Part shown: one piece after another, positions 1 through 10,225 of the stretch
Position numbering within the stretch: the stretch's first letter is position 1
Layout of the letters: each line of letters starts with the position of its first letter
Made by a program: the position numbers and the translations under genes
The notes under the pieces: generated by a model
The model's database searches: none
What the model saw: only the letters and a program-made list of their open reading frames with translations
Told to the model about the DNA's origin: nothing
Assembly: GCF_963259705.1 (NCBI RefSeq)
Contig: NC_081844.1
Coordinates: forward strand, 105,798,671 to 105,862,670
Direction: 5' to 3'
DNA from: Myotis daubentonii
Lineage: Eukaryota > Chordata > Mammalia > Chiroptera > Vespertilionidae
Length of the DNA: 64,000 bases

Positions 1-305
1 CCGCGTCCTCACTGGCATTTGGTGGTGTCGGTGTTTCGGATTTCAGGTATTCTGCCCGGTGTGTAGTAGTGTCTCGTTGTTGTTTAATTTGCATTTGACC
101 CCTGATGACATGGGATGGGGAGCATCTTTCCTTGTGCTTATTTGCATCTGTCCATCATCTTTGGTGAGGTGTCTGTTCAGCTCTTTCTCCAATTTTAATT
201 GTGGTATTGTGGAATGACGAGAGTTCTTTATCAGACATGTCTTTAGCAAATATTTTCCCCAGTCTGTGACTTCTCATTCAGTCTTCTCGTGCTCTTGGTG
301 TTATT
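1..305 (-). pseudogene. L1 (LINE-1) ORF2 C-terminal remnant
   Basis: Read on the minus strand, positions 249-43 translate to a stretch with the order LNRHLTKDDGQMQ ... RKDAPHP ... VKCKLNNNETLL. This follows the L1 ORF2 segment just after the reverse-transcriptase region (MNRHF-KED ... KKCS ... REMQIKTTMRYHL in the family). L1 ORF2 encodes the endonuclease/reverse transcriptase that mobilises LINEs and SINEs. Only about 70 codons are readable and the element runs off the left edge, so this is a dead fragment. Strong family match by eye; subfamily not assigned. Confidence 0.8.
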
Positions 306-640
306 AATTATTCAAATTTGAATTAATTGCCAATATTTAAAACGTAACAGTTCCTATAGAAAAGCTGGGTTTCTAACCTTTCCTTGAAACCCCAAAAGCT
401 GACAACACAGACTGCGCATTCCTGTGTGGCAGCGCTTGGCCATGAGGATGGTGGCTGCACTCGCTGGAAGGCAGGCGATAGCTGATAGGCCTCAGTCTCC
501 ACCCCTCCCTCCTGCCCTGAGTGCCAGTCCCCTTGCTCTGCCTTTCCTCCCACTGGGCCCTGGCTGGTTTCTGGAAGCATTAGGGTTTGAGAGTCTTATT
601 TCCTAACTGTTTAAATGCCAATCCTTTCTTACTGTCATTA
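306..640. other. unassigned non-coding stretch
   Basis: The first 50 bases are AT-rich and probably still belong to the neighbouring old repeat. The remainder is moderately GC-rich with pyrimidine runs. Open frames on both strands here are under 90 codons and overlap each other, so none is credible. Confidence 0.4.
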
Positions 641-675
641 ACACAAAATTCTTGAGGAGAAAAAAAATAAACTTG

Positions 676-815
676 CTTTACTGAGTGTTTACTATGTTCC
701 AGTCCCCTACGTGTTGTATGCATTCAAGTCTCACCTCCTCCTCCCAAGAGAAGCACCATTACTTCCATTTTGCACATTAGGAACAAGGATGGAGATCCAG
801 TTCTGACTCCCAAGA
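676..815 (-). repeat. MIR SINE, old fragment
   Basis: The plus strand reads like an antisense MIR: TTTACTATGTTCCAG, an interval, then CATTACTTCCATTTTGCACA. Much diverged, as expected for this ancient mammalian SINE. Confidence 0.6.
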
Positions 816-1607
816 CCCTCTTGACTCCTCTGCACCAAGTGGTTTCCCTGGAAGACCGGGGACCTTGATTTCCTCAATGGAGGGACTTTTATCAGAAATC
901 GGGGCGCCCCTGCCAGCCAGCGCTCTCCTCTCCATGGTCTGGTTGCTCAGCAGCATCTTCCAGGAACCATCACCCCAGCCCCATCCATCGGCCCAGGGCT
1001 CTGACCAGCGCTGTCATGTAGGTACGACGTGACTGGCCCTCCCGGCCCGGCCATGTGGTGCAGGATCATCAAGGGACCCACACAAGGTCAAGTCCAACTG
1101 TTCCCCAGGAATGGGAAATGTGGCTAGTTATGGAAGTGCAGAGGCCGGCAGCTGCTGGAGCCGAGCCGCATAAAGGGTGCTGCTATGAGGAGAAGGCTCT
1201 GTGAACGCCAAACATTGAGGGCCCAAGGCTGCCGGGTCCTCTCTTCCTGAATGCATTCCTTCATGCCTCTTGGAATCCTGCGAGGCCCCTTGAATACTCT
1301 TCCCAATTAAAAAAAATAGCTACTTAGAATCGAAAATATTTTTTAACTTAGTCACCTTACTGTCTACCAAATGGCCCATGAACCAGACTGCCAGGTACAG
1401 GAACCAAGATGAAATAGGCCCAGATAACTAGGAGGCCAGAAGAACAGCACAGAAATCAGACCCCGGAGCCAAGTCTGTTGGCTTCCAGCACAGCCTCCCC
1501 CAGGGAAGGGAGGTCCAATCCTTTCCTCCAAGTTCAGGAGAGCAAACTGAAACCCAGAACCATAAACTAAGAATGAAGGGTTAAGCTGCAGCGGCTAATG
1601 ACACAAT
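816..1607. other. unassigned non-coding stretch
   Basis: Mixed-composition sequence with no recognisable repeat, exon or RNA gene. An A-run with ATAAA-like sequence lies near 1310. Confidence 0.4.
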
Positions 1608-1620
1608 AAGAGGCTGATTG

Positions 1621-1831
1621 GCCCTAGCCGGTTTGGCTGAGTGGATAGAGCGTCGGCCTGCAGATTGAAGGGTCCCAGGTTCGATTGTGGTCAAGGGCAT
1701 GTACCTTGGTTGCGGGCACATCCCCAGTAGGGGGCGTGCAGGAGGCAGCTGATGGATATTTCTAACTCTCTATCCCTCTCCCTTCCTCTCTGTAAAAAAT
1801 CAATAAAATATATATATTTTTTTTTTTAAAA
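1621..1831 (+). mobile_element. Ves SINE (tRNA-derived, subfamily A)
   Basis: Complete bat SINE. The tRNA-like head starts GCCCTAGCCGGTTTGGCT and carries a box-A-like GGCTGAGTGGATAG and a box-B-like GGTTCGATTG. The body has GGGCATGTACCTTGGTTGC. The tail is pyrimidine-rich and ends TGTAAAAAATCAATAAAATA plus T/A runs. A 13-bp target duplication (AAGAGGCTGAYTG, one mismatch) lies at 1608-1620 and 1832-1844. Copied by L1 machinery; internal RNA polymerase III promoter. Confidence 0.95.
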
Positions 1832-1862
1832 AAGAGGCTGACTGATTCCTTCAACCAATGTT

Positions 1863-2641
1863 TGCCGGGGTCCAACCCCAGCGGGTCCAGGGGTCCCCAA
1901 AGGTGTGGACGGAGTCGGCGAAGAAGGAAGGACACGGAGACAGCGTTCAGTTGATCAGCAGCCTAGCCAGGATCTCTAGCCAGGATCTCCAGAGAGGTTC
2001 TGCTTTGGATCTCCAGCGAGGTTCTGTAGCCATGTTCCCTCGCTAGGTTCTCCAGCCAGGTTCTGTCCAGGCTCTCCAGTCAGGTTCAGTGTCCAGGTTC
2101 CAGTCAGGTTCTCCTGCCAATCTCTGTAGTCAGGTTCAGTCCAGGATCCCTTGCCATGTTCTCCCGCTAGGCTCTGTCTCTAGGCTCCGAGGCCAGTCCC
2201 TCTCCAGGATCCTCTGGCATGTTCTCTCCAGCAAAGTTCTTCTGTCTCTAGGCTCCGTGTAGGTTCTGTCTTCTTGATTCTGTTCTAAGTTCTGAGAGTT
2301 TCTGTCTTGTTACAACTGTATTTATACCAGTTGATTCAATCCTATCAATCTCTATTACAAAGGTTAGGGCGTTTCTTATCTCCATTCCAGGGAGAAAAGA
2401 TTATGTAGTTTAAGCATGATTGTTCGTAGTTTAAAGGGATTAATTACCCGCCTGGCACTTAGTTGAGGGGTTTTATTCCCTCTCTAACTTCAGGGGAAAA
2501 TCCCTACCTGGGGATTCAACCTTTCTTGGAGAGGTGACCTTGGTTAAAACACAGCGCCAAGAAGGTGAACAAACATATTAAGAACCGTATGCCATATATG
2601 CCAGGTCCCTTGAAACAGCAAGGATGGACCGGCTCCCGGCA
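1863..2641 (-). mobile_element. solo LTR, class II (ERV2)-like endogenous retrovirus
   Basis: The segment begins TGCCGGGGTCC and ends CTCCCGGCA (TG...CA with short inverted ends). It is flanked by a perfect 6-bp duplication AATGTT at 1857-1862 and 2642-2647. Six bases is the spacing typical of class II (betaretrovirus-like) integrases. A TATA-like box GTATAAATAC on the minus strand (2318-2327) fixes the orientation. Downstream of it, on the minus strand, the R/U5 part is built of degenerate repeats of a GAACCTGRCTGGA-type motif (about 1960-2290). No internal retroviral genes remain, so it is a recombination-derived solo LTR of 779 bp. Family name not verified. Confidence 0.85.
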
Positions 2642-2757
2642 AATGTTAATTGGTGATCTTCATGGGTCTACAGCTGGGCACTGAGGGTTCAGAGACAAGT
2701 AAGATATTGTCATGGTAATTATGGTCCAAGCAAGAGAGTTCCATAAAAACACGCATA

Positions 2758-2850
2758 TGTCATTCATTTATTCACTTAAGGAATTTCACCAAACTCTTAC
2801 TCTGTGCCAGGCCCGAGGCCCGGGCTGGCATGGCGTACAGCCACAAAGGG
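2758..2850 (-). repeat. L2 (or MIR) 3' end fragment
   Basis: TCATTCATTTATTCACTT followed by TCTTACTCTGTGCCAGGC is the reverse complement of the 3' end shared by L2 and MIR. Confidence 0.55.
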
Positions 2851-2889
2851 CCAGGCAGCCGGGGCTCTTGCTAAGGCTGCTCCATCCTT

Positions 2890-2985
2890 AAGCCGCCTTG
2901 GGGAAGACCCTCTTCCTCTCGGTGCCTCAGTTTCTCTATCTGTAAACACAGCGACAAGAATCAATGATGCCAAGGTCCTTCCACT
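2890..2985 (+). repeat. MIR fragment
   Basis: Contains the conserved core CGGTGCCTCAGTTTCTCTATCTGTAA-like sequence in sense orientation. Confidence 0.6.
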
Positions 2986-3052
2986 TTTGACAACTAAGGC
3001 TGAGCTCCACGGGTAGAAACGCAATCTTCAATTTGAAACCCAATCTTCAATT

Positions 3053-3182
3053 CCCTCATCTGCGAAAATAGGTGTATAGCAAACAGCACCTACCTCACTG
3101 AGTCTTTGTGAGAATTAAAAAGGATCGATTACTTAGTCAATTACTAAGCGCCATGCCCAGCATCCAATCGGTGCTCTCTACT
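3053..3182 (+). repeat. MIR 3' half
   Basis: CCTCATCTGCGAAAATAGG, then CACCTACCTCACTGAGT and a TGAGAATTAAAA stretch. This is the order of the MIR core and 3' region. Possibly the same MIR as the previous fragment. Confidence 0.65.
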
Positions 3183-3839
3183 CAACAGCCTCATCGATAT
3201 GGTCGCTGTGATTCGGGCACCTGCCTTGCCTCCCTCCACGTGCGCAGCGCGGAGCCAGGCACAGCGGGGGGGTTGGGGGGGGCACGGAAGACCACCGGGA
3301 TCCACCCTCTAGGGAAGACGGGAAGTCAAATCCAGGCTGGGGAGGTGAGCCTGGAAGCCTGCTGGGGACAGTCACAGGAGACAGGAGGAGAGGAGGAGCG
3401 GGAATGGGAAAGTGGGGAGTGAGCAGGGAGATCAGAGGAGGCCTCCTGGTGGACAGGAGGGGGCTGGGCCGCATCCTTCTCTTCCAAGAGCCCAGTGGTG
3501 GCGGGGTCTGGGCGAGGACCCTGGCTGGGGGTGCCAAAAGGTGGCCTTGTGGGTAAGTCCTTCCAGCTGCGGACAGGTAATCCCGGCCTTGGAGCCGGAG
3601 AGATGATACCCCCCGAGGGCCAGGCCTGGTCCCGCTCAGGATGCCTTCCCCGAGCACGGGCTCCGCGGTGCTCGCGTGGAGGGGTGCTCGGGTCCAGCAT
3701 GAATCATTCCTTTTTGAACTTGTCTAAATGTGTTTATAAAATAAAGCTGCGGCCCAGGGCTGCTCCGGGCGGAGCGGGAAGGTAATATGTTTTTAATTGG
3801 AGAGATTGGGGGAAGGAGGCAGCGGGCCAGGGTGAGCTC
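3183..3839. other. GC-rich stretch without recognised repeat
   Basis: Purine-rich plus strand (GGAGG/GGGAG runs) at 3380-3480. A less GC-rich island at 3700-3815 holds ATAAAATAAAGC and TAATATGTTTTTAATTGG. Several overlapping open frames of 60-160 codons exist on both strands, as expected from GC richness; none has a recognisable domain. Confidence 0.4.
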
Positions 3840-4212
3840 ACCCCGCATGCATGCGGCTGGGCGGGGAGCAACGTATGTGCACATTCCTGGGCCGAGCGAG
3901 ACCCCGCGGTGGGCAATCCTCGCCGGGCTGGGCCCCCCCCAACGCGCACGCAGCAGCCCGAGGTGAGCCGGGAGCATGTGTCCTGGCGGGGAGCCAGGGG
4001 CCCTGGATCCAGTGTCGGCGGGGATCAGGGCGGGGGTCACGGGCTCCAGGGCTCGGAGATCCGGCAGGAGCTGGCACCCTGCGCACAGCCAGGGCAGAGC
4101 TGATGGATTGGGGCGCGTGGCCCCGACAAAGGGGCCAGCCTCCACTCAGCGCGGCCCTCCCCGCCGCCAGATCTAATGACGGCTCGGAGATACCAGATGG
4201 ACGTGCAGGCCC
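3840..4212. promoter_or_regulatory. CpG island
   Basis: About 32 CpG dinucleotides counted by eye in about 370 bases, in a genome otherwise depleted of CpG. A splice-donor-like CCCGAG/GTGAGC occurs near 3960. Such islands usually mark promoters or poised regulatory DNA. No start codon with a recognisable coding sequence is attached, so the linked transcript, if any, is unknown. Confidence 0.55.
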
Positions 4213-4334
4213 TCCTAACGGGTGGGCTGTGCTTGGTCTTCTTACTTGGGCTCTGCGGGCCAAAGAAAGCAGATGTGTAGGCCATAACCCGTGACTGCCC
4301 CCCCCCCCCGGGATCCCCCTCTTTGAGACCGTGG

Positions 4335-4435
4335 CCCGGACCTCACCCTGCCATTTCCTAGCCATCATGACTTTAGACAAGTCACTGAGCTTCTCTGAAC
4401 GTCGGCTTCCTCAACTGGAAAGCTGGTGTTTTCAC
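4335..4435 (+). repeat. MIR fragment
   Basis: CATGACTTTAGACAAGTCACTGAGCTTCTCTGAACG matches the MIR core 'TGACCTTGGGCAAGTCACTTAACCTCTCTG' with many substitutions (pieces under 20 bases compared). Confidence 0.65.
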
Positions 4436-4879
4436 ACGACTTTTCAAATGGCTCCCAAGTTGAAGATAAAGGCAGGGGAGAGGGGGTAACATTCCCGGCG
4501 TCGGCTCGGGGCCAGGCATGGTGCTAAGAGATTTACGTTTCCGTTGTTGTTCTGCTTTGTTGTTTGACCGGCACCATGATTTTCTACGCTGCAGAGGAGC
4601 AAACATGGCTGAAAGAGCTGAAATGAGAACTGGAGGCAGCCTTCCCAGTTCTGAGGCGTTGAAATCATCCTCCAAATTTAAGGATCACTTGCCATGATAT
4701 GAATGGGGAAACGGAGTCAGGAGTTAAGGCTGCCAGCCAGGCCCGGTGAAGGCACAAGCTATTTCGAAGCCTCACTCAGGAATAAGAATTCAGCTCCTCA
4801 GTTAGCAACAGGTTTCTACCAAGTGAACCTGGCAGAGCTCTGGAGGCTGTCGGGAAGGCGGTATTGACTCCCTATACAG

Positions 4880-5234
4880 TTCCCGCTATGAACTTCCCAA
4901 AGGACGGTGTGGCAACATGTGTCAAAAAATCGTACTTTTCCACCCAGTGACTCAACTCGAAGGACTCGGCCCTAAAGAAATAAAAGAGCTGTGGGCAAAG
5001 ATTTTCAAAAACGAATCCCAGATAATCAAATGCTCATCATAAATGAAATAGTTAAATAAGTCGCGTGCTAATCATACCAAGGAATATTATGCAGCCGTGA
5101 GAGAGAAATGTTTGTGGGAAATGTGCAACAACATGAGAAAGTGCGTATGATAGAAGGTCTTGTGGGTTTTTTGGGGGGTGTTAGTGTGTCCCCCCAATAA
5201 ATCTAGTACCCATCACTTATGATAGAATGTTAAG
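4880..5234 (+). mobile_element. L1 3' end, part 1
   Basis: CCTAAAGAAATAAAAGAGCTG, GCAAAGATTTTCAAAAA, GTTAAATAAGT and GGAATATTATGCAGCCGTGA occur in the order of the L1 ORF2 end/3' UTR of old mammalian L1M subfamilies. The element continues after the SINE at 5453. No readable ORF. Confidence 0.8.
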
Positions 5235-5246
5235 AAAAGAAAATAG

Positions 5247-5452
5247 ACCCTAGCTGGTTTTGCTCAGTGGGTAGAGCATCAGACTGCAGACTGAAGGGTC
5301 CCAGGTTCAAGTCCCGTCAAGGGCACATGCCTGGTTTGTGGGCTCAATCCCCAGTAGGGGGTGTGCAGGAGGCAGCCGATCCATGATTCTCTCTCATCAT
5401 TGAGGTTTCTATCTCTCCCTCCCTCTCTGAAATCAATAAAAATATATTTAAA
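5247..5452 (+). mobile_element. Ves SINE (subfamily C) inside L1
   Basis: Head CCCTAGCTGGTTTTGCTC, body GGGCACATGCCTGGTTTGTG and CCCCAGTAGGGGGTG, tail CTCTGAAATCAATAAAAATA. Imperfect 12-bp duplication AAAAGAAARTRG at 5235-5246 and 5453-5464. Inserted into the older L1. Confidence 0.95.
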
Positions 5453-5464
5453 AAAAGAAAGTGG

Positions 5465-5875
5465 AATGCAAAATTAGATAAAATGTATATATATAATACT
5501 TAAAGAAATGCAAAGAAAGAAGACAGGAAGGAAAATTACCCCTCTTGCTAATTCTCTGTGTGGTGGGATTCTAATTTAACTCTTGGAAATTTTTAGATGT
5601 TCTCTAATAGCATATTGCATCTTATAATTAGAAATGTGTCTGTCTGCAAGATGGAACGGGCCTCATCTCATCTGGTCTGGAGAGTAGATAGGTCTGGAGC
5701 CAGGTACCACATTTACCTAAAAAGTAAAAGCTCGGAAAGAAACTTCAGAGAGAAGAAAATCACATCGTAAAGTAGCTATTACTGGCTGTTAGGAGTATGG
5801 GTGATTTTTCCCTACTTCTTTATACTTCTATGCGTTTTTCAAACTTTCTCCATCGAGACTTCCTTGAAATTGGCA
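5465..5875 (+). mobile_element. L1 3' end, part 2
   Basis: Resumes the L1 3' UTR: GTGTGGTGGGATTCTAATTT, and near the end GGGTGATTTTTCCCTACTTC and CTTTATACTTCTATGCG, then an A-rich tail near 5875 (GGCAAACAAACAGACAAAC). Confidence 0.75.
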
Positions 5876-7230
5876 AACAAACAGACAAACATAAAGCACT
5901 CCCTTGCCTTTACAACTCTCCCCGGCAGGGAGACGCTCTCGGCAAAGGCCGGCTGTCCCGGAACCCAGACTTGCTCTGTCTCCATCCCAGGCCTCAGGCT
6001 TTGTACCTGTACCCCCGGCCGCCGCCGCCACCACCCTCTCAGGAGGTTTTAATAACGCTGGAATCTGTTCAAACCTAAAGGGACACGGACCGAGGATTCC
6101 CTTGTAGCGTATGGAGGAATGGCTTGGCTGTTTGTTCTAGAAATCTGTCTTCTACCAGCTTGCCAAGGGAAAATGGCCGGATGTTGGCTGCATTTAGTTG
6201 AGGCCAACATGACTATCAGGACGCTGCTGACCTAGAAGGTGCCATTCCCTGACACTCCTCCAAGATCTGAACCGGGTCCTCACTTCCTATATGTCCACCC
6301 TTTTGAGGAGCTGACCACTTCTGGCTTGGAAGGTCATGACCTCTGCAAGTACCCTTGCTAAGGGGGAAGGCCCTCCCATTCCCGGTCATTGCTGCCCAGG
6401 GTGCTGTCTGGGATTCACCGCCGTGTTCTGGGTCCCCCGGTCTTTGCAATCCAGAAGACCCGGAGTCCGATGTGAACTTGAGCTAGTTCTCTCAGCCTCC
6501 CGTCCACATCTATAGAAGGGTCCACAACACCAAGTTCGCCCAGTGGTTCAGAGGATTAAAATATGACACTTTGTTCTAGAAAACCTTGACCACACACAGA
6601 CTGTCTTTCTCCTCCCTGTCCAGCGTCTTTCTTCTTCTCTGATTCAGGAGCCTTTCCTGTTCTGCTGTGGAGCACCCACTTCGGCCAGTTTCCGCCTGTC
6701 ACCAAATCCCGACACTCACGCTCTCCTGGAAGGGCCACCGTGGGAATTTCCTGGGAAGATGCCGAGATCGCTGGATGCGCGGGCCAGGCACGTGGCCCGC
6801 CCGAATTCCCTCACACATCGGCCTCGCCCGGAGAGCTCTGCCAAGAGAGGCTGTGTCACCAGTCCCAGGAGACAGGACCCCGAGGACAGGGAGGTGAGGT
6901 GAGGAGCTGGCAGGCCTCTTAGTGGGGATTTTGCGTTTACTCCCATTTTCCCGCCTCCTTTCTGCTCAGTCCTCCTTCTTCCTCTCCCTTCCCGGAGAAG
7001 TCTTCCAAGTTCACAAAAAGGAAAGCCTTCCGAACACAGGCAGGCCAATAGGTGAGATGCCCATTCGGGCCAGATCTCGGCCGTCCCCCCAGATGTTCAG
7101 ACCTGCGTGAGCTCTCCATTCACATCGACCGAGGCAACATGGTTCCCGGTCAGTTCGATGAGGCCAACCTCTCTTGGGAGCTTCTAGAGCCTCTTTTGTA
7201 TCTTGTTCTGCTTTGGGAACTCTTGAACAT
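5876..7230. other. single-copy-looking stretch, no gene seen
   Basis: A short CCG/CCA triplet run sits at 6014-6040. A CpG-richer patch lies at 6720-6850 and includes one canonical NF-kB-like GGGAATTTCC (6742-6751), which could be chance. No exon-like open frame with a known domain. Confidence 0.4.
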
Positions 7231-7235
7231 TTCAA

Positions 7236-7288
7236 GGTTGTTGTTGTTGTTGTTGTTGTTGTTTGTGTGTGTGTGTGTGTGTGTGTGT
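7236..7288. repeat. (TTG)n then (TG)n microsatellite
   Basis: Nine or so TTG triplets run directly into about 12 TG dinucleotides. Confidence 0.97.
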
Positions 7289-7409
7289 AAAATGAATTCA
7301 CCTAAGTGATATGACCTTAATTTCCAGAAAATGAGTGCATTTTAAGTGACAAACTAGAAGACAAGGTCATGAATAACCAGAGAAAGTGAGGCTCATGAAG
7401 GAAAAATTG

Positions 7410-7592
7410 TAGTCACCCGAATGTGTGACCTTGGGCAAGTGACTTAAGCCTCAGTTTTCCTCATCTGTAAAACAGGGTAATAATTTTTATCTCATGGGGA
7501 CATCTGATAATAATTTCTATCTCATTGTGACTTCAGTGTCACAATTTGTGCAAAGCGCAGAAAGCTCCTATTGGTAAATGTTCAATTATGCA
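7410..7592 (+). repeat. MIR SINE
   Basis: GTGTGACCTTGGGCAAGTGA, CTCAGTTTTCCTCATCTGTA and a 3' part with CAAAGCGCAGAAAGC. Internally, a TAATAATTTYTATCTCAT segment is present twice (about 7480 and 7508). Confidence 0.85.
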
Positions 7593-7789
7593 CAACAGCA
7601 ATAATGATCTCTTTAATTAGGGGGAAACGATCACAGCCTTGCTCGCTCTCCTGTCCCTTGTGGTATCTGTGCTTCTGTTTGGCCTGGAGAAGAGGGAAGT
7701 GGCTCAGGGCGGGGGAGAAGGGAACTTGGACGTGTGAATGAGACCTCCCCCTCTTGCAAATTATAAACCTGCAGTGAGACCCTCTGTAT

Positions 7790-8400
7790 CAGACTGTACA
7801 CCGAAATGCATTCCAGATGCACTAAAGGATTGAATATTTGTCTAAAAAAAAAATCAAACCTTTGAGGGAGGAAGACCTGAATATTTATCAGACCTCTCGG
7901 GGAGAAAAGGCCGGTTAACCGTAGAAGCATCAGAAAAGATCACAAAGAAAGAGATGGACAGAACTGAGTGCAGAAAAACGTAGCACATCAGCACCTAAAC
8001 AAGAAGGGAGAACGAAGGCGGCAAAAACAACAGGCCACGGCCTCGTACCCTGTACTGTATGCACGCACACATGTGTGGAAAGAGGTGAGAAAGTTTCCCA
8101 GCCCCGACTGGAATGAACAAAGAATTCGCATGCATTATTCACAAAGGAGGAAGTGTGTTTGGGAATAAAAAGGGAGAAAGACATCTCAGTGGCAGTCTGA
8201 GAAGTGAGTTACTCGTTTTCTACCATCCAATACCGTTGATTTTTTTAAAATAAGAATAACACCTTGTGTTGAAGAAGGTGAGGTGAAACAGACACGGATG
8301 CACTGGGAGTAGGAGTGTTAATTGGCCTAACCCACTGAAAACAAAGTTTCAAAGCATCAGCTGTTGTAAAAAAAAAAAAATTATCTAATATATCATGTGG
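7790..8400 (+). pseudogene. decayed L1 ORF2 3' part
   Basis: GCATTCCAGATGCACTAAAGG begins a run parallel to the L1 ORF2 segment downstream of the reverse transcriptase. Farther on, TTGAAGAAGGTGAGGTGAAAC and GTGTTAATTGGCCTAAC match the 'TGTTGGTGAGGCTGTGGGGAAAC ... GTAAATTGGTACAAC' region. Internal deletions and stops remove any ORF. Confidence 0.65.
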
Positions 8401-8479
8401 GGAAATCTGTAGGAGAATAAACCTGGGCCCTACGGGCTCCAAGGGGGTGGGACACCTCGGCGGGAAAGGTACAAGTGCA

Positions 8480-8645
8480 AAGCAGGCACTGTGAGAGACG
8501 TTCCCGCTCTGACACTTGGTGGCTCTGTCCCCTGGGGCAGGACACTGCGCCCTCTGATCCTCAGTGTTCTCATCTGTAAAACAGGGGACTTAGTGCCCCC
8601 CTCACAAGGCGATGCATGGAAAGCACCGGCACAGGGAGGTGCCTT
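8480..8645 (+). repeat. MIR SINE
   Basis: CAGTGTTCTCATCTGTAAAA preceded by a decayed core (GGGGCAGGACACTGCGCC) and followed by a partial 3' region. Confidence 0.8.
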
Positions 8646-8689
8646 TGATGAAGTGGCTGATTTTCCTTTCCTCCGGGGCCAGCAGCTAA

Positions 8690-9020
8690 GTCACCTTCCC
8701 TGCCTCTCTTGTGTTGATATGGCCACGTGAGTACGCTCTGGCCCTGGACGTCAAGTAAAAGTGATGAGCATCCTTCCAGGCCTCCCAGGCATAATCCCAC
8801 TTTCTCTTTCCCCATCCATTGGCTGAATAGAGAGAATCTGGGATGATAGAAGCTGATGCAAGATGGAAAAAGCCTGGGTCCCGAGTCACCACCCGGAAAA
8901 TGCTCAAGAACCCCTGATGAGACTTGGTGTGCATAAGATACAAAATCCTATTGGGTTAAGCCACGGAGATCTAGAGAATCTATTATAGCAGCTAGCAATA
9001 CCCATCCTAACTAACACAGT
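8690..9020 (+). mobile_element. old MaLR/MLT-like LTR (tentative)
   Basis: The end GGGTTAAGCCACGGAGAT ... TTATAGCAGCTAGCAATACC ... CTAACTAACAC is the characteristic 3' end of a common mammalian MaLR-type LTR. The upstream GATGGAAAAAGCCTGGGTCCC also fits. The subfamily name needs a library search. Confidence 0.6.
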
Positions 9021-9069
9021 GCCTAATAGCTATTATGCAGGTTGGCTAACAAAGTCCACTTCTGGGATT

Positions 9070-9112
9070 CGGTTGTCGGGGGGTGGGGGGGGGGTGGCGG
9101 GGAGGGTCATTA
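9070..9112 (+). repeat. G-rich run
   Basis: Several G tracts including one of ten bases; potential G-quadruplex on the plus strand. Confidence 0.7.
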
Positions 9113-9695
9113 AATCTGGCTCCTGGGGGACAACAGAGTGTCACTAATCAGAGTGCACGTCGGAAGATTTCCAGAGAAGTGGCTAGCCGAAGTATAGATC
9201 CCGTTGTTTGACTTAAGGTTTTGTTAAACCGTTAAAGTTGGATTTTGCACATTCTGAGGCTGGGCTTGGCAAGAGTGTTTTGACTAGACTAGACGAGCTC
9301 AAAAGATATTCAAAGGAGAAGCCAAAGCAAGAGTAGAAAAGGGGAAGTATGGAAGTAATCAGATTGTCTGTATCAGCTGATAATAGTCTGTCCCTGGGCA
9401 CATGGTCAAAAAACGTTAACCCAGCCAGCCGCCCTCACACTCCAGGTGAGCGGCTCAAACAGGGAGCCCAGCCAGCCAGCCCGGGAGGGAGGGCGTGGCT
9501 CAAGGGCAAGGAGACAACAGATAACTCCTCTGCCCAGGTGCCTCCAGGCACCCCCACCCCCGCCCCCCGCCGCCACCCCCCACCAGGCCCCATCCCCAAA
9601 ATCAAGCACCGTGTTTAAGGGAACACTGAGGCATGTGTGTATTGGTGTGTGGGTGTTGGCCTGTCTGTCTCCAACCACCTCACCAAGGAGATATT
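9113..9695. other. unassigned stretch
   Basis: Nothing recognisable. A C-rich patch (CCACCCCCGCCCCCCGCCGCC-like) lies at 9548-9600. Confidence 0.4.
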
Positions 9696-9699
9696 TTAA

Positions 9700-9775
9700 A
9701 TGTGGAAAAATCTTTATGCAAAAGAATATTCAGGGCAGTCTTATTTACACAGTGAGAGACTTCAGAAGCAACCGG
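9700..9775 (+). repeat. short L1 fragment (tentative)
   Basis: AAATCTTTATGCAAAAGAAT and CAGTCTTATTTACACAGTGAG resemble the L1 ORF2 end. Confidence 0.4.
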
Positions 9776-9777
9776 CC

Positions 9778-10225
9778 GCCTATGGCAGATCCCGCTGGTT
9801 TCCTCCTACAGCCATGCTCTCTTCTCCCACAGAAAACTGTGGCCCAGGTTTGTTCCGGCTCCAAAACTGAGTCCGGATTGTTCTAACCCAGGCTTGGTCT
9901 AGGATGGGACGTATGATTCTGGCCAATGAAACGTGAGGGAAAGTTTGCGAGGGGCTTTTCGGAAAGGCAAAAGGCAGAGGCACCGGGGGAAAGGGCCTTT
10001 CCTCTCACACCCCATTCCCTTCGGCCTTTGGCCTCTGCTGAGGAAGATGTGACGCCCGGAGATGCTGCAGCCGTCTCGCCACCATGAGGGTCAAGCCAAA
10101 GAGACTCACAGAGACATCAGCCCAGCGGGACGGAGCCTCTGAACCAACCTGGGCGCTTGTTACGGGAAGTGAGGATGTCTCTACTATTCGCCTGACTTCG
10201 GGGTTCTGCTGTAGCTTCACTCTAC
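9778..10225 (+). mobile_element. old MaLR/MLT-like LTR (tentative)
   Basis: GGCCAATGAAACGTGAGGGAA, GAGATGCTGCAGCCGTCTCG, CACCATGAGGGTCAAGCC and CTTGTTACGGGAAGTGAGG occur in the order of a frequently seen mammalian LTR-like repeat. Same class as 8690-9020. Confidence 0.55.

Noticed and set aside
1621..1700. tRNA gene
   Set aside because: Box A/B-like motifs belong to the tRNA-derived head of the SINE, repeated at every Ves copy; no cloverleaf with intact acceptor stem was traced.
3735..3745. AATAAA polyadenylation signal as a gene end
   Set aside because: No upstream exon or coding frame supports a transcript ending here.
4505..4640. possible antisense MIR
   Set aside because: Only CCAGGCATGGTGCTAAG is convincing; the rest is too diverged to claim.
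6742..6751. NF-kB site GGGAATTTCC
   Set aside because: A single 10-bp match in 64 kb is expected by chance often enough; no supporting context.
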